DNA of 64,000 bases from Xanthobacteraceae bacterium (lineage in GTDB: Bacteria > Pseudomonadota > Alphaproteobacteria > Rhizobiales > Xanthobacteraceae), in assembly GCA_019746135.1 (NCBI GenBank), contig JAIESI010000032.1:32838-96837 (forward strand). Direction: 5' to 3'. This document shows, piece by piece, positions 20,790 to 31,838 of this stretch. The translations under genes were made by a program, and so were the position numbers. The notes beneath the pieces were generated by a model, which saw only the letters and a program-made list of their open reading frames with translations, was not told where the DNA came from and searched no databases. The first letter of the stretch is position 1, and each line of letters begins with the position of its first letter.

Positions 20790-21608
20790 TCACATGATCG
20801 CGTATTCGGAATTCTTCCGGTCCGTCACCAGCATGCAGCCGGGATAATGCGTGATGCAGAACTCCGGCTTCACCGTCGCCACCACCGACTGCGGCGTCAC
20901 CCCGCAGGCCCAGAACACCGGGATCTCGCCGGGATTGATCTGCGGCGGGTCGCCGTACTCGGGCTTCATGATGTCCTTGATGCCGATCGACTCCGGCATG
21001 CCGATATGCACCGGCGCGCCATGCACGGCGGGAAAGCGCGTGGTGATCTGGATCGCGCGGATCGCGTCGGCAGGCTTGAGCGGCCGCATCGACACCACCA
21101 GCGGGCCGTGAAACGGTCCGGCCGCCGTGGTCTCGATGCTGGTGCGGTACATCGGCACGGTGGTGCTGTTGGTGATATGGCGCAGCTCGATGCCGTCCTG
21201 CATCAGCGCGTCTTCGAACGAGAACGAGCAGCCGAGCGCGAAGATGACGAGATCGTCGCGCCAGTGCTTCATCAGGTCGGTCGGCTCGTCGATCAGCTCG
21301 CCGTTGCGGAACACCTTGTAGCGGCAGAGATCGGTGCGGATGTCGAGGTCCGCGCCGAGGGAAGGCAGATGCGGATCGCCCGGCGCGCCCGCGGCCAGCA
21401 CCGGGCAGGGCTTCGGATTGAGCTGGCAGAATCGCATGAAGTCCGAAGCAACCTTGGCCGGCAGGATCGCGAGATTGCCCTGGACGTAGCCTGGCGCCAT
21501 GCCCGAGGTCGGCCCGGTCCATTCGCCGTTGCGGATGGCGAGGCGTGCGTCGAGGCCGGTCTGCGGAATGACCGGCTGGTTGGATTTCGTGGCGGGCATG
21601 GCGGGCAT
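20790..21608 (-). CDS. DUF1445-family putative hydro-lyase
   Basis: [71 protein letters not shown]...[10 protein letters not shown]. Confidence 0.85.
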   Translation of the reverse strand: MPAMPATKSNQPVIPQTGLDARLAIRNGEWTGPTSGMAPGYVQGNLAILPAKVASDFMRFCQLNPKPCPVLAAGAPGDPHLPSLGADLDIRTDLCRYKVFRNGELIDEPTDLMKHWRDDLVIFALGCSFSFEDALMQDGIELRHITNSTTVPMYRTSIETTAAGPFHGPLVVSMRPLKPADAIRAIQITTRFPAVHGAPVHIGMPESIGIKDIMKPEYGDPPQINPGEIPVFWACGVTPQSVVATVKPEFCITHYPGCMLVTDRKNSEYAIM

Positions 21609-21836
21609 GCGTTGTTCCTGTGTTGGGGTGGCTCGGGCCTGACGATGCGACAAACCGGCGCTGCCGCTCTAAGCCTCATCATAGCATCGCCCTTCTGCGA
21701 TGAAACCGGTTGAAACTCCACGCAGGATCGCGTTTGCTGCAGGCCAAGAAAAACAGATCTCCATGGCGCGTCGCCATGAGCAGGTCGCAGGTTGGGATTG
21801 TTCCGGCGTCGATCCGGTCAGGGAGGACTTGCACTG

Positions 21837-23141
21837 ATGAAGAGCGTTCCATGGATAATTGCGGGTGCCGCAGGGCTGGCGTTGGCATCCGCAGGCGCGG
21901 CATTCGCGCAGCAGGCTGCCGCGCCCGCGCCGGTCAAGCTCGGCGTCGTATCGTTTCTCAGCGGTCCGGCCGCGAGCCCATTCGGCGTTCCGGGCCGCAA
22001 CGGTGCGGAAATCCTCATCGAAGCGCTCAACTCCGGCAAGGCGCCGGCCCCATACAACACCGTGGGCTTCGGCGGCGCCAAGATCGATATCAAATGGGTC
22101 GATGAGGCGGGCTCCACGGCCCAGGTCGTCACCGAATTCCGCAACCTCGTGCAGCGCGATCAGGTCGATGCGGTCGTCGGCTACATCTCGTCGGGAAGCT
22201 GCCTTGCGGTCACGCCGGTCGCCGACGAGCTGAAGGCGCTTACGGTCTATTTCGACTGCGGCACGCCGCGCGTGTTCGAAGAGAAGCCGCGGCAATATGT
22301 GTTCCGCCCGCCGTCACACGCGACGATGGATAACACCGCGGCCGCGCGCTACCTGCTTTCGAAGAAGAAGGACATCGCGCTGTTCTCGGGCATCAACCAG
22401 AACTACGCCTGGGGCCAGGATTCGTGGAAGGACTTCGTCGCCGCGATGGCCGTGCTGGCGCCCAAGGCCAAGGTCGACAAGGAGCTGTTCCCGAAGCTGT
22501 TCCAGGGCGAGTACGGCGCGGAAATCTCCACGCTGCTCACGTCGAAGTCGCAGGCGCTGCATTCGAGCTTCTGGGATGGCGACCAGGAAAGCTTCATCAT
22601 CCAGAGCGGCGCGCGCGGCCTTGCCAAGCGCATGCCCTATGTCGGCACCACGGTTGAATCGGCGATCTGGCGCCTGAAGGACAAGATCCCGGACGGCACC
22701 ATCGTCGGCGCGCGCGGCCCGCACGGACCTCTTGCCCCCGATACGCCGTTGGCCAAGTGGTTCAAGGACATCTACATCGATCGCTACGGCACGCCGCCGA
22801 CCTATCCGTCCTACCAGATGGCCATCGCGGTTCTCGGCCTGAAGGTGGCATGGGAAAAAGCGCAAGGCACCAAGGGCGGCAGCAGGCCTGGCACCGACGA
22901 AGTCGCCAAGGCCTTCAAGGGCATCGAGTACGAGAGCCCCTCCGGCCGCGTGAAGATGGCGCTCGGTGGCGGGCACCAGGGCATCCAGGACACGGCCTAC
23001 GGCACCTATCGCTACAACAAGCAGAAGCAGACGCCGGAAGTCGTCGACATCGTCCGCTACCCGGCGGAGTGCGTGAACCCGCCCTCCGACAAGACCGCGG
23101 AGGAGTGGATCAAGGCCGGAATGCCCGGCGCCAAATGCTGA
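21837..23141 (+). CDS. Branched-chain-type ABC transporter substrate-binding protein (set 1)
   Basis: Signal peptide MKSVPWIIAGAAGLALASAGAAFAQQ; periplasmic binding protein KLGVVSFLSGPAASPFGVPGRNGAEILIEALN; followed by livHMGF. Confidence 0.9.
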   Translation: MKSVPWIIAGAAGLALASAGAAFAQQAAAPAPVKLGVVSFLSGPAASPFGVPGRNGAEILIEALNSGKAPAPYNTVGFGGAKIDIKWVDEAGSTAQVVTEFRNLVQRDQVDAVVGYISSGSCLAVTPVADELKALTVYFDCGTPRVFEEKPRQYVFRPPSHATMDNTAAARYLLSKKKDIALFSGINQNYAWGQDSWKDFVAAMAVLAPKAKVDKELFPKLFQGEYGAEISTLLTSKSQALHSSFWDGDQESFIIQSGARGLAKRMPYVGTTVESAIWRLKDKIPDGTIVGARGPHGPLAPDTPLAKWFKDIYIDRYGTPPTYPSYQMAIAVLGLKVAWEKAQGTKGGSRPGTDEVAKAFKGIEYESPSGRVKMALGGGHQGIQDTAYGTYRYNKQKQTPEVVDIVRYPAECVNPPSDKTAEEWIKAGMPGAKC

Positions 23142-23256
23142 CGATGTGCTGACGACGACCGTCTGAGCACCACGTGCTGAACATTCTGCTCTGAACGATT
23201 GCGGCGGGGGCCATCCCGGTCCCCGCCGTTCCTTTCGGTAACCCGCAGGTCGAAAC

Positions 23257-24153
23257 GTGCTCACCGCCTTCGCCATCCTGACCGATGGTCTGGTCTACGC
23301 GGCCTACCTGTTCCTGGTCGCCGTCGGCCTCACGCTGATCTTCGGCGTGATGAAAATCCTCAACGTGACGCACGGCTCGTTCTACGCCTTCGGCGCCTAC
23401 GGCGCGGCGACCGCGGCGGGCATCTGGTACGAGCGGGGCCTGCCCGACGCGGGCGGCTTCCTGTTCATGGTCGCGCTGGCCATGCTGATCGGGCTTGTGA
23501 TCGGCATCGTGCTGGAGCGCGGCATTCTCCGGCTGGTCTACGGCCGCGACGAGGTCGTGGTCGTGCTCGTCACCTACGCCGTGTTCCTCATTCTCGAGGA
23601 TGTCATCGTCCTGGTGTGGGGCGCACAATCCTATTCTGCCTATCAGCCGATGGTCGCGGCGGGCTCGATCGACATCGGCGACCTGACATTGTCGAACTAC
23701 GACATCGGCCTTGTGGTGCTTGCGGCAGCACTCGCCGCGCTCGGTTACTGGGCGCTGAAATACACGCGCTACGGACGGCTTCTCACCGTCGTGATCTTCG
23801 ACCGCGAAACCGCGGCCGCCTATGGCGTCAACGTGAAGGTCATCTTCACCGTGACGTTCGTCATCGGCGCGATGCTTGGCGCGCTCGGCGGCGCGGTGAT
23901 GGCGCCGAAGATTTCGGTGACGCTCGGCATCGGTGTCGAGGTGATCGTCATCGCCTTCGCGGTGGTGGCGATCGGCGGCATGGGTTCGATCGAGGGCGCG
24001 CTGATCGGCGCCCTGATCGTCGGCATCACCCGCGCCGCCGCGGTGCATCTCGTGCCGCAGCTCGAGCTGTTCGTGATCTACGCCGTGATGGCGCTGGTTC
24101 TGGGCTTCCGTCCTTACGGCCTGTTCAGCCAGGCCCAGCCGCGAAAGATATGA
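23257..24153 (+). CDS. livH: Branched-chain amino-acid-type ABC permease LivH (set 1)
   Basis: GLTLIFGVMKILNVTHGSFYAFGAYGA...AIGGMGSIEGALIGALIVG. Confidence 0.93.
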   Translation: MLTAFAILTDGLVYAAYLFLVAVGLTLIFGVMKILNVTHGSFYAFGAYGAATAAGIWYERGLPDAGGFLFMVALAMLIGLVIGIVLERGILRLVYGRDEVVVVLVTYAVFLILEDVIVLVWGAQSYSAYQPMVAAGSIDIGDLTLSNYDIGLVVLAAALAALGYWALKYTRYGRLLTVVIFDRETAAAYGVNVKVIFTVTFVIGAMLGALGGAVMAPKISVTLGIGVEVIVIAFAVVAIGGMGSIEGALIGALIVGITRAAAVHLVPQLELFVIYAVMALVLGFRPYGLFSQAQPRKI

Positions 24154-25100
24154 CCATGCGCGCCGGATCGACGCTGTTCGGAGCCCTGGCCTTTGTCGCG
24201 ATCGCCGCAGTTGCGCCATGGCTGCCGCCCTGGCTCGTGTCGCTGGCCACCATTGCGTTTGCCAATGCGCTGGTGGTGCTCGGGTTGATCATTCTGTGGC
24301 GCACGGGGCTCGTGCCGTTCGGACAGGCGCTGTTCTACGCGGTCGGCGCCTATGCGGTGGCCCTGATCGGGCGCTACACGCCGATCCGCGACGTGTTCGT
24401 CGTGGTGCTGGCAGGCGCCGTCTGTGCCGGCGTGGTCGCCTACATCGTCGGATTTCTGCTCGCGCGCTATCGCGAGATCTTCTTCGCGATGCTGAGCCTG
24501 GCGATGTCGATGATCCTCTACGGCATCCTGGTGAAGACCGAGACGCTCGGCTCGACCGACGGATTTCACGTGGAGGCCGGCACGTTTCTCGGCTATCGCC
24601 CGGACGGGCAGGGGCGCAACCTCGCGATCTACTGGCTGGTGCTGGGCTTCTGTGCCGTCGCCGCGTGGGTGGTGGCGCGCTACTTCCGCTCGGTCGCCGG
24701 CTCGCTGTGCAATCCGATCCGCGACAACGAGATCCGCGTCGAGTTCCTCGGCATCTCGGTGGACCGGCTGATCCATCTCAAGCTCGTCGTTTCCGGGGTG
24801 CTCGCGGGGATCGGCGGCGCGCTTGCGGCGCTGGCCGTGCAGCACGTCGATCCGGCGATGGCTTACTGGACCACGTCGGGCGGATTCGTGTTTGTGACGA
24901 TCCTCGCCGGCGCGGGCTCGGTTGCGGCGGCGTTCGTCGGCTCGCTGGTGTTCGAACTGGTCCGCTCGGTCGCGGTCACGCTGGTGCCCGGCGAATGGCA
25001 GATGATCCTCGGTACGGTGCTGCTGCTGACCATCCTGTTCCTGCCGGAGGGCCTGGGCTCGCTCGTCTCCAGGTTCCGTCGCAAGGGCACGGCGCCATGA
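24150..25100 (+). CDS. livM: Branched-chain amino-acid-type ABC permease LivM (set 1)
   Basis: ATGA overlap with livH; TGLVPFGQALFYAVGAYAVALI...FLGISVDRLIHLKLVVSGVLAGIGGALAAL. Confidence 0.92.
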   Translation: MTMRAGSTLFGALAFVAIAAVAPWLPPWLVSLATIAFANALVVLGLIILWRTGLVPFGQALFYAVGAYAVALIGRYTPIRDVFVVVLAGAVCAGVVAYIVGFLLARYREIFFAMLSLAMSMILYGILVKTETLGSTDGFHVEAGTFLGYRPDGQGRNLAIYWLVLGFCAVAAWVVARYFRSVAGSLCNPIRDNEIRVEFLGISVDRLIHLKLVVSGVLAGIGGALAALAVQHVDPAMAYWTTSGGFVFVTILAGAGSVAAAFVGSLVFELVRSVAVTLVPGEWQMILGTVLLLTILFLPEGLGSLVSRFRRKGTAP

Positions 25101-25110
25101 GAGCCGCACC

Positions 25111-25905
25111 ATGAGCGATATTCTCACCGTCAAGGACCTGGAGAAGACGTTCGGCGCGGTGGTCGCGGCCCGCGACATCTCCGTGTCGGTGCCGGCGCAT
25201 CAGACCGTCGGGATCATCGGCGCGAACGGCGCAGGCAAGACCACCTTCGTCAACATGATCACCGGGCATCTGGCGCCGTCGAAGGGCTCGATCCGGTTCG
25301 AGGGCAAGGACATCACCGGGCTGCCGTCGCGTCAGATCACCCGGCTCGGCATCTCGCGCTCGTTCCAGGTCGCGCAGGTGTTTCCCACCATGACCGTGAT
25401 CGAGAACATGCGGATCGCGGCCGCCATTGCCCGCGGCCGCGACAGCATGCTCGACCGCCTGCTGACGCCGCTCGATGCGGCGGAGACCGCATCCGAGACC
25501 GACGCCGCGCTCGAACTGTTCCAGATCGCTCGCTACCGCGATGCTCGGGCCGCCACCTTGCCGCAGGGCGTCCGCAAGCTGCTCGACATCGCTATGGCGA
25601 TCGCCGGCGCGCCTCGCCTTCTTCTGCTGGACGAGCCGACCAGCGGCATTTCCATCGAGGAAAAGTTCGACCTGATGGAAGTGGTGATGTCGGCGCTGAA
25701 GACGCGAAAGATCACCGTGCTGTTCGTCGAGCATGACATGGACATCGTCGGCCGCTTTGCCGATCGCGTGCTGGCCTTCTACGACGGCACCGTGATCGCC
25801 GACGAGAAGCCCGAGGCGGTGCTGGCCAACCCGCAAGTGCAGACGCTGATCAGCGGCACCCAGCGGGCGCACCTGGGGGCGAACTCGGGGGCCGTCGATG
25901 TTTAA
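25111..25905 (+). CDS. livG: ABC ATPase LivG (set 1)
   Basis: GIIGANGAGKTTFVNMITG Walker A; LLLLDEPTSGI Walker B. Confidence 0.93.
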   Translation: MSDILTVKDLEKTFGAVVAARDISVSVPAHQTVGIIGANGAGKTTFVNMITGHLAPSKGSIRFEGKDITGLPSRQITRLGISRSFQVAQVFPTMTVIENMRIAAAIARGRDSMLDRLLTPLDAAETASETDAALELFQIARYRDARAATLPQGVRKLLDIAMAIAGAPRLLLLDEPTSGISIEEKFDLMEVVMSALKTRKITVLFVEHDMDIVGRFADRVLAFYDGTVIADEKPEAVLANPQVQTLISGTQRAHLGANSGAVDV

Positions 25906-26539
25906 CGTGTCCGACCTCAACGTCTCGATCGGCCCGGTGCCGATCATCCGCAACGTCTCGCTGGCGATGGAAGAGGGTGAAATGTGCGGCCTGATCGGCC
26001 GCAACGGAGCGGGCAAGACCACGCTGATGCGCGCCCTGATGGGCGCATTGCCGGCATCCGGCACGGCGTCGCTCGGCGACGTCGAGCTTCTGGCGCGGCC
26101 GGGCCATGAGCGCGTGCACCACGGCATCGGCTACATGCCGGAGGATCGCCGGCTGGTGCCGCAGTTCACCGTCGAGGAGAACATCCGGCTGCCGACCTGG
26201 ACCACGAAGGCCGACGGCGTCGAGGAGCGGCTCGCCTGGATATTCACCATCATGCCCGAGGTCGAGAAATTCCGCGCCCGCCGCGCGCTGGAATTGTCCG
26301 GCGGTCAGCAGAAGATGGTGGCGCTGGCGCGCGCGTTGATGGCGGGCCGCCGCATCCTTCTGCTCGATGAGCCGTTCGAAGGCCTCGCGCCCGCGCTGGC
26401 CCGCCGCCTTGGCGAGGTGATGGCCAACCTCAAGAGCCAGGGCGTGTCGGTGCTGATCGCGGAATCGAACGAGGTGCACGTCGCCGACCTGCTTTCGCGC
26501 GCCTTCCGCATCGAGCGCGGCGCGGTGGCGGCCGTCTGA
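25898..26539 (+). CDS. livF: ABC ATPase LivF (set 1)
   Basis: GLIGRNGAGKTTLMRALMG; LSGGQQKMVALARALMAGRRILLLDEPFEGLAP. Confidence 0.93.
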   Translation: MFNVSDLNVSIGPVPIIRNVSLAMEEGEMCGLIGRNGAGKTTLMRALMGALPASGTASLGDVELLARPGHERVHHGIGYMPEDRRLVPQFTVEENIRLPTWTTKADGVEERLAWIFTIMPEVEKFRARRALELSGGQQKMVALARALMAGRRILLLDEPFEGLAPALARRLGEVMANLKSQGVSVLIAESNEVHVADLLSRAFRIERGAVAAV

Positions 26540-26856
26540 GCGCGCCGCACGCCCGGGGGAGCGAGCGGTCGCTTTTGCCGCATTTTTCTGCATCGGCGGG
26601 CCGTTGGCAGCCTTGAAAATTGGTGGCAGTCTATCCCCGCAAAGGACGCTGATGGCGGACGCGGTGGTGCGCGGTTCGTAGGGGGCATCAGAGGAGTTCT
26701 TGAGAGCCGCACCGCTCTTTATTTGTTATTTGCTATCGGACAGACCCTTCAAGCGAGCAGCAGCCGGTTCAACGGCGGCGCGGGAGTTCGGGATTCGCCG
26801 GACCGCTCGTGGCGATGACCGTAATCCCTTCGGGCGGACCAGAGAGGGGATGCATC

Positions 26857-28173
26857 ATGGCTGACGACGCTCGGGAGCAACATAGACGGGACCAAGATAA
26901 ACGTAGCCAGGACTTCTGGTATCGCGGCAAGGTGACCCGCCGCCGCGTGATCGGTTACGGCGTATCGGCCGGCGCGCTCGGCGCGACCATGCTGGTGCCG
27001 GCGCCGTGGCAGGCGGCGTTCGGCCAGGCCAAGCCCTACAAGATCGGCTCGGAGCAGCCGCTGTCCGGGGCGGGCGCGGCGGGCGGCAAGACCGCGCTGG
27101 TCGGGCTGCAGATGGCGGTCGACCGCATCAACAGGATGGGCGGCATCAACGGCCGGCCGGTCGAGATCGTCGTCGCCGACGACGAGTCCAAGCCCGACGT
27201 CGGCCGCCGCAAGGTCGAGAAGCTCCTGGTCGAGGACAAGGTCGACGCCCATGTCGGCGGCTTCCTGTCCAACATCTGCCTCGCCTGCATGCCGGTGTTC
27301 GAGGAGCACAAGGTGCTCAACATGATCAGCGTGTGCCTCGACACCACGCTGACCACCACCAAGTGCAACAAGTACAGCTTCCGTCCCTATGACTACGCGC
27401 CGTCGCAGGCGGTGGCGTTCGCGCCGACGCTGACCAAGATGGGCAAGCGGTGGCACATCGCCTATGCCGACTACTCCTGGGGCCAGTCCACCAAGGACGC
27501 CTACGTGGAGCAGATCAAGAAGGCGGGCGGCGAGATCGCCGGCATGACGGGCATTCCGCTCGGCACCGCCGACATGACGCCGTTCCTCTCGAAGATCACC
27601 GGGAATTTCGACGGCCTGTTGGGCATCTTCTTCGGCAAGGACGGCGTGACGATCGGCAATCAGGCGTTCGATCTCGGCCTCACCAGGAAGTACAAGTGGG
27701 CGGGCGACGGCGCGATCGCCGAGTCCACCAATATCCCGGCGCTCGGCAACAAGATCGAGGGCTTCATCGGCATCAATCGCTATGTGCCGACGCTGGAAGC
27801 CCCGCTCGACACGCCGGCGCACAAGAGGTTCTGGGACGACGCCAAGGCGCGGCTGTCCAGGATCGACTCCTCGAACCCGGATCCCGACCGCTACGTGCAA
27901 TCGAACTATGAGGCGATGAACGCCTTGAAGATCGGTATGGAGAGCTCCAAGTTCCGCGGCCGCGAGGACACCGACAAGCTGATCGCCGCGCTCGAGGGGC
28001 TCGAGATGAAGGAGGGCGACGACTTCCCGCAGGGCGACAAGACGCTCCGCAAGGAAGACCACCAGGCGTTCCTGCGCCAGTTCATCTTCGAGATGAAGGG
28101 CGGCAAGCCGAAGATCCTCGAGGTCGTGAACAAGGACAAGACGATCTTCCCGCCAGCCTGCAAGTTCGCCTAA
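26857..28173 (+). CDS. Branched-chain-type ABC substrate-binding protein with Tat-like signal (set 2)
   Basis: KVTRRRVIGYGVSAGALGATMLVPAPWQAAFGQAKPYKIGSEQPLSGAGAAGGKTALVGLQMAVDRINRMGG. Confidence 0.9.
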   Translation: MADDAREQHRRDQDKRSQDFWYRGKVTRRRVIGYGVSAGALGATMLVPAPWQAAFGQAKPYKIGSEQPLSGAGAAGGKTALVGLQMAVDRINRMGGINGRPVEIVVADDESKPDVGRRKVEKLLVEDKVDAHVGGFLSNICLACMPVFEEHKVLNMISVCLDTTLTTTKCNKYSFRPYDYAPSQAVAFAPTLTKMGKRWHIAYADYSWGQSTKDAYVEQIKKAGGEIAGMTGIPLGTADMTPFLSKITGNFDGLLGIFFGKDGVTIGNQAFDLGLTRKYKWAGDGAIAESTNIPALGNKIEGFIGINRYVPTLEAPLDTPAHKRFWDDAKARLSRIDSSNPDPDRYVQSNYEAMNALKIGMESSKFRGREDTDKLIAALEGLEMKEGDDFPQGDKTLRKEDHQAFLRQFIFEMKGGKPKILEVVNKDKTIFPPACKFA

Positions 28174-28185
28174 GTGCAGGCCTAA

Positions 28186-28976
28186 GTGCAAGTCGCAACG
28201 TCACAAGTCGCTTCCTCCCCGGCCGAGAGCCGGGGAGGCGAGGCGGTCCCTGTGCTCCGCACCGAGGGGCTGACCATCCGCTTCGGCGGATTGACCGCGC
28301 TTAACAACGTCAATGTGGGCATCGGCCGCGGCGAAATCCGCGCCATCATCGGCCCGAACGGTGCCGGCAAGAGCACGTTCTTCAACTGCGTCACCGGCGT
28401 GCTGCGCCCGACCTCGGGCCGCATCCTGCTCAACGGCAACGACATCACCGGACAGCCGCCCAATCTGATCTCGCGCTCGGGCGTGGCGCGCTCCTACCAG
28501 ATCACCAACATCCTGCCGAACGCGACCACGCTGGAGAACGTCCGCATCGCCGCGCAGTCGCGCCGGCACGGCTGGAACATGTTCCGGCATTACACCGAGT
28601 TCCGCGACATCATCGACAAGGCGCAGGCGGTGCTCGCCTCGGTCGGGCTTGCCGGCAAGGCCGACGAGCTTGCGTCGAACCTGTCGCATGGCGAGCAGCG
28701 CAACCTCGAGATCGGCATCGCGCTCGCGACCGAGCCGCAGCTTCTGTGCCTCGACGAGCCGACCGCCGGCATGAGCGCCGCCGAGACGCACGACACCATG
28801 CAGCTGGTGCGCAAAATTTCCAAGGACCTGACGATCCTGATCGTCGAGCACGACATGCAGCTCGTGATGGAGCTCGCCGACCGCATCACCGTGTTTCACT
28901 ACGGCGAGGTGCTGGCCGACGGCCCGCCGGCGGAAATCCAGAGCAATCCGCGCGTCCAGGAGGTCTATCTCAAGAC

Positions 28977-28980
<4 letters not shown>
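28186..28980 (+). CDS. livG: ABC ATPase LivG (set 2)
   Basis: AIIGPNGAGKSTFFNCVTG; LSHGEQRNLEIGIALATEPQLLCLDEPTAGM. Confidence 0.93.
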
Positions 28981-29711
<731 letters not shown>

Positions 29712-29712
29712 C

Positions 29713-30609
29713 ATGGCATCGGTGCTCGCGGTCTTTGCCGACATTCCCTTCGACCAGATCCTGATCCAGACGGTGAACGGCATCGTCACCGGCATGATCC
29801 TGGCGCTGATCGCCTCCGGGCTGACGCTGATCTTCGGCATCATGGACGTGGTGAACTTCGCCCATGGCGAATTGTTCATGCTCGGCGCCTATCTCGGCGT
29901 GGTCGTGCTCTCGCTCACCGGCAGCTTCTGGCTCGCGCTGATTCTCGCCACGCTCATTGTCGGGATTTTCGGCGCAGCGATGCAGATCACCACGCTGCGC
30001 CCGCTGATCGGCCGCGATCCGCTCACCACCATCCTTGCGACCTTCGGCGTGTCGCTGATCCTGCAGAACTACGCGCTCTGGCAGTTCGGTCCGGTGGCGC
30101 GCAAGATCAACGAGCCGTTCACCGGCCATTTCCAACTCTTCTATCTGGAGTATCCGTGGTACCGCATCATGATCGCGGTGCTGTCGGCGGCGATCATCGG
30201 CGGCTTCTGGCTGTTCCTGAAATACGGCAAGTACGGCATCTGGATCAGGGCGACCACGCAGGACCGGGTGATGGCGCAGGCGATGGGCATTCCCGTGCCG
30301 CTCGTCCACACCGCTGCGTTTGCGATCGGCGCGGCGATGGCGGCGGCAAGCGGCGTCCTGTTCGGGCCGCTGGTCGGCGTCAATCACACCATGGGGCTCG
30401 ACTGGGTGCTGAAGGCCTTCATCGTCGTCGTGGTCGGCGGCATGGGCAATCTCGGCGGCTCGATCGCGGCCGCGATCTTCATCAGCCTGCTGGAGGCCTA
30501 CGCCTCGATCTGGGTGAGCCCGGCGCAGGCGGTGATCGTCTCGTTCGTCGTCCTGATCCTCACGCTCCTGTTCCGGCCGACCGGCCTGTTCGTGCCCACG
30601 CCCAAATAA
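29713..30609 (+). CDS. livH: Branched-chain ABC permease LivH (set 2)
   Basis: GLTLIFGIMDVVNFAHGELFMLGAYLG...VVVGGMGNLGGSIAAAIFI. Confidence 0.93.
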   Translation: MASVLAVFADIPFDQILIQTVNGIVTGMILALIASGLTLIFGIMDVVNFAHGELFMLGAYLGVVVLSLTGSFWLALILATLIVGIFGAAMQITTLRPLIGRDPLTTILATFGVSLILQNYALWQFGPVARKINEPFTGHFQLFYLEYPWYRIMIAVLSAAIIGGFWLFLKYGKYGIWIRATTQDRVMAQAMGIPVPLVHTAAFAIGAAMAAASGVLFGPLVGVNHTMGLDWVLKAFIVVVVGGMGNLGGSIAAAIFISLLEAYASIWVSPAQAVIVSFVVLILTLLFRPTGLFVPTPK

Positions 30610-30619
30610 TTGCGCCCCA

Positions 30620-31582
30620 ATGACCGACAAGCGCCACACCATCGTCTACTGGACCGGCTTCTGCGTCGTCATGGCGCTGCTGATCGCAGCGCCCTTGGTG
30701 CTGCCGGAGTTCTGGCGGCGCTTTCTCACCGAGATCCTGATCTGGGGCCTGCTGGCGATGTCGTCCGACATCCTGATCGGCTACACCGGCATGGTCTCGT
30801 TCGGGCACTCGGCGTTCTTCGGGCTCGGCATGTATGGGGCCGCCGCGGCGCTGCTGATGGTCGCGCCGCCCAATCTGCTTCTGGCGCTGATCTTCGGCCT
30901 CGTCGCCGCCGCCCTGGTCTCGACCTTCGTCGCCTATTTCTCGACGCGGCTGCGCGACATCTACTTCGCCATCACCACGCTCATTTTCTCGCAGATCTTC
31001 TACGTCATCATCTTCACCTGGACCGAGGTCACCGGCGGCGAGAACGGCCTGTCGTTCCGCCGCCCCGCGCTCGGCATTCCCGGCATCTGGACCACGCCGT
31101 TCACCTCCGAGACGCTGCACTGGTTCGTGCTGGCGGTGGTGGCGGCGTCCTACCTGATCCTGCGCCGCATCACGCAATCGCCGTTCGGCATGGTGCTGCA
31201 GTCGATCCGCGAGAACGAGCCGCGCACGCGCGCCATCGGCTATCCGGTGGAGCGCTACAAGATCATGGCGGTCATGCTGTCCGGCCTGTTCGCGGGCCTC
31301 GCCGGCGTGCTCTACGCCATCCAGAACCGCTTCGCCGCGCCCGACTTCGTGTTCTTCCTGATCTCGGGCGAGGCGGTGATCTTCAACGTCATGGGCGGCA
31401 TCGGCACCCTGGTCGGGCCGATCGTCGGGGCCGGGACGTTCCTGCTGCTGCGCGAATTCCTCGGCCGGCTGTTCGGCGAGCAATTCCCTTACCTGATCCC
31501 GCTCGGCTTCATCTTCATCGTCATGATCATCTTCCTGCCGCAGGGCATCCTCGGCTTCGCGCGGCGGTGGCTGAACCGCTAA
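30620..31582 (+). CDS. livM: Branched-chain ABC permease LivM (set 2)
   Basis: ILIGYTGMVSFGHSAFFGLGMYGAAAALL...SIRENEPRTRAIGYPVERYKIMAVMLSGLFAGLAGVLYAI. Confidence 0.93.
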   Translation: MTDKRHTIVYWTGFCVVMALLIAAPLVLPEFWRRFLTEILIWGLLAMSSDILIGYTGMVSFGHSAFFGLGMYGAAAALLMVAPPNLLLALIFGLVAAALVSTFVAYFSTRLRDIYFAITTLIFSQIFYVIIFTWTEVTGGENGLSFRRPALGIPGIWTTPFTSETLHWFVLAVVAASYLILRRITQSPFGMVLQSIRENEPRTRAIGYPVERYKIMAVMLSGLFAGLAGVLYAIQNRFAAPDFVFFLISGEAVIFNVMGGIGTLVGPIVGAGTFLLLREFLGRLFGEQFPYLIPLGFIFIVMIIFLPQGILGFARRWLNR

Positions 31583-31589
31583 GGCACAC

Positions 31590-31790
31590 TCGCGCGTCCC
31601 GGGCGCACTGCAGCACGAAGTGATGCGCTGCAGACCCGGGACCCCGGTCTCCGCCTTTTCGGCGAAGGCAACTGGGGTCCCGGATCAGCCATAGCGCGTC
31701 GAAGACGCGCGTGAACGCGCTTATGGCACCGCTGCGCTTCGCTTCGCGCTGCACCGCGTCCGGGACACGTGTGGCGCCAGCCGTTGCTTC
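31590..31790. repeat. Dispersed inverted-repeat-rich element (different type, carries 33-nt module shared with 59707)
   Basis: gggaccccggtct...aactggggtccc inverted arms; ccatagcgcgtcgaagacgcgcgtgaacgcgct (31689-31721) is identical to 59707-59739. Confidence 0.7.
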
Positions 31791-31838
31791 GTGTAACATC
31801 CAAAGCAGAAACATTCGAAAATCCGGGAGCGAACAATC

